A stretch of DNA of 64,000 nt from Juglans regia. Taxonomy: Eukaryota; Streptophyta; Magnoliopsida; Fagales; Juglandaceae. The notes beneath the pieces were generated by a model. That model was not told the DNA's origin, searched no databases, and worked only from the letters and a program-made list of their open reading frames with translations. Within the stretch, counting starts at the first letter, position 1. Every line of letters begins with the position of its first letter. The translations under genes were made by a program, and so were the position numbers. The stretch covers positions 34,964,145 through 35,028,144 of the forward strand of contig NC_049903.1 in NCBI RefSeq assembly GCF_001411555.2, in the 5' to 3' direction. Below are positions 58,433 through 64,000 of this stretch, one piece after another.

Positions 58433-58614
58433 AAGCCCCAAGTGGGATCATGTGCCGCAGATTCTGGAATCGTAGGAGCTTTTTGATTATTTCACTTCAT
58501 GTCAATTTCTGTCTGGATCAAAATCTTGGAATTATATGCGTACCGGTTGTTAATTGGCAATTTCATCAGTGTTATTATTATTATTTTTTTCTCAAACATC
58601 AGTGTTATTCTTAA

Positions 58615-58985
58615 GGCTGTGTTTGTATACGTTGAGATGAGCTCATATGAGTTGAGTTTTTTATGAATAGTAATGAATTAAGTAGTGGAGTGAATTATGT
58701 GAGGCTCATCTAAACTGAGTTTAAACCTAGTGTATTTGAATATTAAGATGAATTTAATAATTTTTATGAGAAATTAAAAAGTATTGTGAGTCTTATATAT
58801 AAAGATGTTTTAAGTTGAAAAAAGTTGTGGGTCCCAGTGTAAAAAGGTTTTGAGTTGAAATGAGTTTATTAATTTGAGAATTGAGTGTTTGGATGTTAAA
58901 CTCAACTTAAAGTTAGACTATACTCAATTGAGCTCAATTGAGTTTGGGAACCAAACGCAGTTTGTCTTAACGATCTGGATAAACT
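58615..58985. repeat. Probable MITE-like AT-rich repeat
   Basis: GGCTGTGTTTGTATACGTTGAGATGAGCTCA near 58615 and TGAGCTCAATTGAGTTTGGGAACCAAACGCAG near 58930-58962 form inverted, TTTGG-type ends, with GAGTTGAG repeats between. The pattern is common in plant MITE-like families. Ends are approximate. Confidence 0.4.
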
Positions 58986-59084
58986 CACAATCTCAAAGTT
59001 CAACTCATTTCCAAAACATGAGAGGAGACCCCATCAATTAGGCATCATGAGGTTTTTTCTACGCTAATTCATAGAGGTCGGGTG

Positions 59085-59300
59085 TCATTTGTGAACTGAT
59101 TTTGTACCCTTAATTTGACAGCTCATATATTTTATTTTTTATTTTTCTTAATGATTAAGAAAGTTACTAATAATGAATGTGTGTATTTTTTTTTTAAATA
59201 TTGAAATGTGCTAAAAAATACTTGAAAGAAAAAGAAAAAAATTCAATTGCATTAGGGGCACGCCCAACAATATATGCTGAGCGGTCCCTAGCATTATAAA
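59085..59300. repeat. Dispersed AT-rich repeat, copy 3
   Basis: TTCTTAATGATTAAGAAAGTTACTAATAATGAATG, poly-T, AAATATTGAAATGTGCTAAAAAATA and a GCTGAGCGGTC tail correspond to 27841-28045. Confidence 0.5.
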
Positions 59301-59301
59301 A

Positions 59302-59468
59302 AATTCTATTCATCATCCCCACACACCACACACCACATTTGTTTTTATTTTTTTTTCTCTTACTAAATGTGTGATATATGAAAGATGAGTAGAAGAGTTC
59401 AATTAGTTTAAGAAGAATAAAAAAAAAAATGTGGTGTGTGGTGTGTGGGAATGATGAGTAGCAAATCT
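59302..59468. mobile_element. MITE with ATTCATCATCCCCACACACCACACACC ends
   Basis: The left end pairs with GGTGTGTGGTGTGTGGGAATGATGAGTAGCAA on the right. It shares the internal block TTCAATTAGTTTAA(G/C)AAGAATA with 49027-49222, so both are one family. It lies directly after the dispersed AT-rich repeat. Confidence 0.72.
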
Positions 59469-59479
59469 CAAAATGAATA

Positions 59480-60365
59480 AATCCCAACAAAAGGGTTGAC
59501 ATAGGATAATGGAACTTGTTTGCATTGGCTTCACCAATCTTGGGGTACAACAACTGAATAAACAATGAAGTAATATTAGATATAGTCATAGATTGTGTAA
59601 GCGTCGCGCGCACACTCTGATTGAGTCCACCATTAAAAAAATTATTATTTTTGAATCTTATATGTACTCATTTTTTTCAAAAGAAATGCAGGATGCTTGC
59701 GTATTCTATGACGACAAAATATTGTTTCTCTAAAACAATGAGTACTATAACAGTTGTTAATCCATGATCAATACCAAAGACATCAAAACAAAGATAGATC
59801 ATAAGTTTGATCAAAACATGATTCTAGAGAAGTTAACCTAACTAAAAGCATTAGTGGTGAACTAGGCATAGTCAAAATTTAGCCAAGATTTGGCTAGCTT
59901 GCTTAAAAACTATTAACATCAAACTAAACATATCTATAGTAATTTTAACTCACATTTTTTATTGGCTAAATATAGCAGCCCAAATTGCCGAGCAAATCAT
60001 TTTTATATATTTTTGTGTGTTCCCTTCTGCTAGTCTGTAGGGTAGCGCCATTTTGCTTTACTTTTTATTTGCTATCATTGTGGTATTGTCCCTTTCCAGT
60101 ATGTGGTTTTGGAAGTAGTTATGGTCTTTACGTGTGTAATGTGGCTTTGATTGAACTGGACCCATTTGTTGGTTTCTGCTAATTGTGGATGCTTTTATGG
60201 AATTAGCAGTAAAATGTGAGATCTCTTGATATTTACTATAATCTGAATCGATAAGTGTCATTTTGTAAAAAAACAAACGATCTATTAGGAGAACATGAGA
60301 AAAATGATTTTACAGAAAAACTTAAACTGAAGTGAATAAAATTGTTGAGGAAATACTATGTTTTA
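59480..60365. other. AT-rich spacer
   Basis: No genes. A segment near 59660-59740 (TACTCATTTTTTTCAAAAGAAATGC...TATTCTATGACG) resembles 62872-62945 after the copia LTR, so these may be fragments of one dispersed repeat. Confidence 0.4.
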
Positions 60366-60520
60366 TAATGGAAGAATATAACCGTTGGAGAAATATAGTC
60401 ATTAAAAAAATATATCCATTAAAAAAATATGACTGTTGGAAAAATATATCTGTTGAAAAAATATGACTGTTGTAAAAAAACAACAAACCCATTAAAAAAT
60501 TATATCTGTTGGGATAGTAT
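60366..60520. repeat. Short AT-rich tandem repeat (about 20 bp units)
   Basis: Variants of (A)AAAAATATGACTGTTGG and ATATATC(C/T)(A/G)TT alternate about seven times, probably part of the copia internal or flanking sequence. Confidence 0.6.
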
Positions 60521-60539
60521 GAACATGAAGCAGTTTCAT

Positions 60540-62503
60540 GTGCAATTTAATTGTTGAATCGCTGCACAACTAGAAACTCCAAGTTGTCATGCCACAAAAG
60601 CTTGAAGTGGACACAAACCAAGCGTCAACCATCTCAAAATATTTGGTTGTGTCACTTATAACAAGCTCGATGACAAAGGAGAAAAATGCATCTTTGTCGG
60701 TTATGGTGACAAGATGATGGGATACAAGTTGTACAATCCCATCACCAAGAAGGTGGTCATGAGTAGGGATGTGATCTTTAAAGAATGAGAAGCTTGGCAC
60801 TAGACTTTGGATCAAGAGAAAGCAAAATGGGTCAACACAGATGTGATCCTGGAAGAGGAAGAGACAACAGGAGTACCACTAATTCCTGTGAATGAACCAC
60901 AAACTCCACCACATGAATCTCCACCATCCTTCAGAGAAGCCTCGTCATCATCATCATCATCAGGAACATCCATGTCAGAAAGACCAAAGAGGACGAGAAG
61001 CTTGCAAGAAGTGTATGAAGCCACTGAGATAATCGAAGATACAAATCTATTTTGTTTCTTTGCAGATGGTGACCCACTAAACTTCACAGAAGCTATTAAA
61101 GAGGAGAAATGGAAGATAACCATGGATAAAGAAATTAATGCAATTGAGAAAAACGACACCTGGAAGTTGACCACGTTGCCAGATGGTCACAAAGCAATTA
61201 GTGTGAAGTGGGTCTACAAGACAAAGAGAAGTTCCAGAGGAGAAGTACAAAGGTACAAGGCAAGACTCATGGCAAAAGGCTATAAATAGAGAGAAGGAAT
61301 TGACTAGGGAGAAATATTTGCTCCAATAGCCTAGCTAGAGACAATCTGATTGATGATTTTGTTAGCTGCACAAAATAGATGAAAAAACTATCAGCTCGAT
61401 GTGAAGTCAGCATTTTTTAATGGCTTCCTAGAAGAAAATATCTATGTTGACTAGGATATGTCAAATTCGGTGATGAAGGTAGGGCATACAAATTGAACAA
61501 AACTTTCTGTGGCCTAAAGCAAGCTTTGCGTGCTTGGAATACTTGCATCGACAAGTATTTCCAAGAGAATGGATTTGAGAAGTGTTCATATAAACACGCT
61601 TATATGTTGATAGAAGAATATGATAGAAGAATTTAAAATGACTAATATTGGCATTATGACACATTTTCTAGGCCTTGAAGTGACTCAGAAGGAAGATGGC
61701 ATCTTTGTTTCACAAAGTGGATATGCCAAGGAGATTCTCAAGAAATTTGGCATGAAGAATTTATTCGTAACAACTCAAGTTGAAAGTGGACTACAACTCA
61801 AGAGGAGTGAAGTTGGAAATGTGGATCCAACTTACTTTAAAAGTTTAGTAGGAAGCTTAAGGTACTTGACATGTACTAGACCGGATATTCTATATGGATT
61901 ATGACTGATTAGTAGATACATGTAGACACTAGATCAATCACATTTAAATGCTGCCAAGAGAATCATCCGCTTCATCAAGGGCACAGTAAATGAAGGGTTG
62001 TTTATACAACAACAGAGAACCTCAGTCTCATTGGTTACTCGGATAATGATTAGAACAGAGAATTGGATGAAAGGAAAAGCACAACAGGCTTTGTGTTCTT
62101 CATGGGAGACATATCATTTACATAGTCATCCAAGAAGCAAATAATAGTGACTCCGTCAAGTTTTAATGTTGAATATGTTGCTGCCAACTCAACAGTATGC
62201 CATGCAATCTGGTTAAGGAATGTGCTAAAGCATCTAGGATTTCCACAAGAAATGCCCACTGAAATCTACATCGACAATCGTTTGGCAAATGCATTGGCTA
62301 AGAACCCGGTGTATCACGAACGAAGCAAGCACATTGATACACGTTATCACTCTATCCGAGAGCATGTAAAAAATAAGGAAGTAGAATTAATATCTTTCAA
62401 AACTAATGACCAAGTTGCAGATATCTTCATGAAGCCACTAAAGGGTGATACGTTCACTAGACTGAAGTCAATGCTGGGAATTAAGACCCTCAGTCAAGTT
62501 TAA
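60540..62503 (+). pseudogene. Ty1/copia pol remnant (integrase end, RT, RNase H)
   Basis: Plus strand, with frameshifts: integrase C-terminal region (KLDDKGEKCIFVGYGDK, KLYNPITKKVVMSRDVIF, 60660-60780); linker with a serine run (60955-60985); RT start (EEKWKITMDKEINAIEKNDTWKLTTLP, SVKWVYKTKR, 61085-61288); damaged RT middle (61289-61620); MTNIGIMTHFLGLEV; RNase H (GSLRYLTCTRPDI, NVEYVAANSTVCHAIWLRNVL, IYIDNRLANALAKNPVYHERSKHIDTRYH, DQVADIFMKPLK) to the stop at 62503. No YVDD active site could be found; the expected region (61600-61620) appears deleted. Dead element. Confidence 0.8.
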
Positions 62504-62870
62504 AGGGAAAATTGGACGATGTAACTTGTTGAAGACATGTGGAAGAAGTTTTCTCACATGGAACTCATGGTAAAGTTGTGGCCGTAAAAATGGATGTCAG
62601 TGCCATTTGGTGATGAGGTCATTGCTTATGCAATAGACCTCCAATTCGTCTCTATATATGCTGAGACTATTTGCATTGTTTGAGTGTGGGAAAATAAGAG
62701 AGAAAAGATAGTGAGAGATAGAGAGAGAGTTGAGTTAGAGCAGAGAACTCCTCCTTCATATTTTGTAATTCACATTTGAACTAAATACATCCAGTAAGGT
62801 TGTTTTGTATATTTATCACTCCTTGTGGTCACACCCAGTGATCACCATTGGCAAATTTCACCAATAATAT
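62504..62870 (+). repeat. Probable 3' LTR of the copia at 60540
   Basis: Directly after the pol stop comes GGGAAAATTGGACGA, a possible purine tract, then TGTAACTTGTTGAAG. A TATATATGCTGAG box (about 62651) and GAGA-rich leader follow, consistent with an LTR promoter. The 3' edge is uncertain because no partner LTR was found. Confidence 0.5.
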
Positions 62871-63190
62871 TTACTCACTTTTTTCAAAAGACGTGCGCGA
62901 TACTTGCACACTCTATGGCTGTAAATATAATTTCTCTTTAACCAATATTGAATTTCTTGATACTTTCTGTTTTGATGTACAACATTAAGGAGTTTGTAAA
63001 AAATGCTTCTATTAAAAAAAAATAATAATAACAAATCCCAGAATTTTAGGAAAAACTATTGACTTTCTAAATCTAATTTATGAAAAATATTTTGGGGTCT
63101 ACAATAAATTGTCATCAAGATTTATGAATATTTGGAAAAAAAGAAAGAACGAAAGAATTTCTCAAATAAATAAAACCTTTAAAGATATCT
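62871..63190. other. AT-rich spacer between two copia elements
   Basis: No genes; contains the segment similar to 59660-59740. Confidence 0.4.
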
Positions 63191-64000
63191 ATAGCTATAT
63201 TAATTTGGACCTTAATTGAGTTAAGGATGTTGGGCTTCTTTATATGGAGCCTAGGTATGTTTGTATATGGCCCGGTTTGATGATCCAACTCGACAAGGAT
63301 TCGTTAAAGTTTTTTTTGGTAGATTTTCAATGAGGCTTGGGCCATTTTTAGCTCTGGAACCGATCCAACCCGTTCTTGGCTCTTGAACCAATTCAACCCG
63401 ACCCCCTTACACACTAATTAGGGTTTACTGTATATATATTATTTATGTACAACTGCCATATTGTCGCATTGTGTATTCAACTATCATCTAAAACAAAATC
63501 TTTCACAACTTCGTGGTCGTAGGCACGTTGCCAAACCACGTAAACTTTATGTCGTGTGTGATTGATTTTGTTTTTGTTTAATTTTTCTCTTATCAGTTTT
63601 AACAACTGGTATCAAGAGGTAGGTTTAGATTTGAGTAAGAATGATGGCCAGAGAAGAAGTGGAGGTGTCTAGAATTGAGAATAATAATGACATAAATCTC
63701 GGGTATCGGAAGATGCAGATCAAGGATTATCTCTACGAGAAGAGACTTCATCTTCATCTTCATCTATTGGGGAATAAGCTGAATAGCATGAAATATGCAG
63801 ATTGAAACTTATTAGATCGATAGATTTTGGGGGTCATTCGGTTGACTCTATCAAGGTTAGTTGCACACAGAGTTATCAAGGAAAAGACTGTTGCAGATCT
63901 TATGGCGGCCTTGTCTAGTATGTATGAGAAGTTGTATGATATAAATTTGAAACTAGGTTTAATTTGTCCGATAATATTTTTGGGCTTATAAATAATTTCT
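63191..64000 (+). mobile_element. 5' end of another copia (LTR end, primer site, gag start), cut by window end
   Basis: AACTGGTATCAAGAGGTAGG near 63604 resembles a tRNA-Met primer site, and the preceding ...CTTATCAGTTTTAACA looks like an LTR end; the LTR start is not defined. The gag begins at ATG 63641 or 63644 (MAREEVEVSRIENNNDINLGY) and continues MQIKDYLYEKRLHLHL, then broken LSRLVAHRVIKEKTVADLMAALSSMYEKLYD, a UBN2-type copia gag. Stops at KYAD* (63803) and shortly after show decay. It runs off the window. Confidence 0.7.

Noticed and set aside
58357..58614. Tyr/Ile-repeat ORF
   Set aside because: It is a translation of the (TA)n microsatellite.
1..64000. tRNA, rRNA or organelle-derived insert
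   Set aside because: No cloverleaf-type or rRNA sequence was recognised by eye; only tRNA-complementary primer sites of retroelements were seen. A tRNAscan search would settle it.

Overview
This window is nuclear DNA from a flowering plant, most likely a woody eudicot. The evidence is two intron-bearing plant genes (a WD40-like protein and a LURP-one-related protein) lying in dense nested plant retrotransposons (LINE, Ty1/copia, Ty3/gypsy chromovirus, Tat-like gypsy, TRIM, LARD), hAT DNA transposons and MITEs. No bacterial, organellar or RNA genes were seen. The species cannot be named from the sequence alone.

Layout. 1-9254 is a decayed LINE (ORF1 zinc-knuckle protein, then endonuclease/RT/RNase H) split by a 3.7 kb LTR-element chimera at 4479-8166. 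9255-11600 is the 3' end of a second copia, whose LTR carries a hAT-type MITE (10503-11223). 12282-27564 is the main host gene: eight exons whose lengths sum to 1407 nt, giving 468 aa. Its first intron holds a complete 6 kb chromovirus (12636-18621), itself carrying a 446 bp TRIM (14051-14496). Its fifth intron holds a 4.6 kb hAT element (20600-25218) with a nearly intact transposase.

From 23528 the sequence is duplicated. 23528-34161 and 35314-45955 are almost identical and sit either side of a 100-N scaffold gap (35214-35313). The second copy contains only the right part of the hAT element and exons 6-8 of the gene. This looks like two haplotypes placed end to end, although a real tandem duplication cannot be excluded. 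Just before the gap is a diverged inverted copy (34162-35213) of a LARD element that starts at 31610. In the second copy the same LARD can be followed to its 3' LTR (43404-47602).

49603 to about 56330 is a degraded Tat-like gypsy. Its pol is on the minus strand, it has an antisense ORF with a coiled coil, and it has an in-frame gag-to-RT deletion. 57231-57997 is a two-exon LURP-one-related gene that appears to use a GC-AG intron. 60540-62870 is a copia pol remnant with its 3' LTR, and the window ends in the 5' end of another copia (gag from 63644).

Only the WD40-like gene and the LURP-one gene look like functioning host genes. I did not find a new defence or metabolic system. The most unusual items are the head-to-head copia/TRIM chimera with one shared target-site duplication, the near-intact hAT with structured subterminal and minisatellite repeats, and the gap-flanking duplication.
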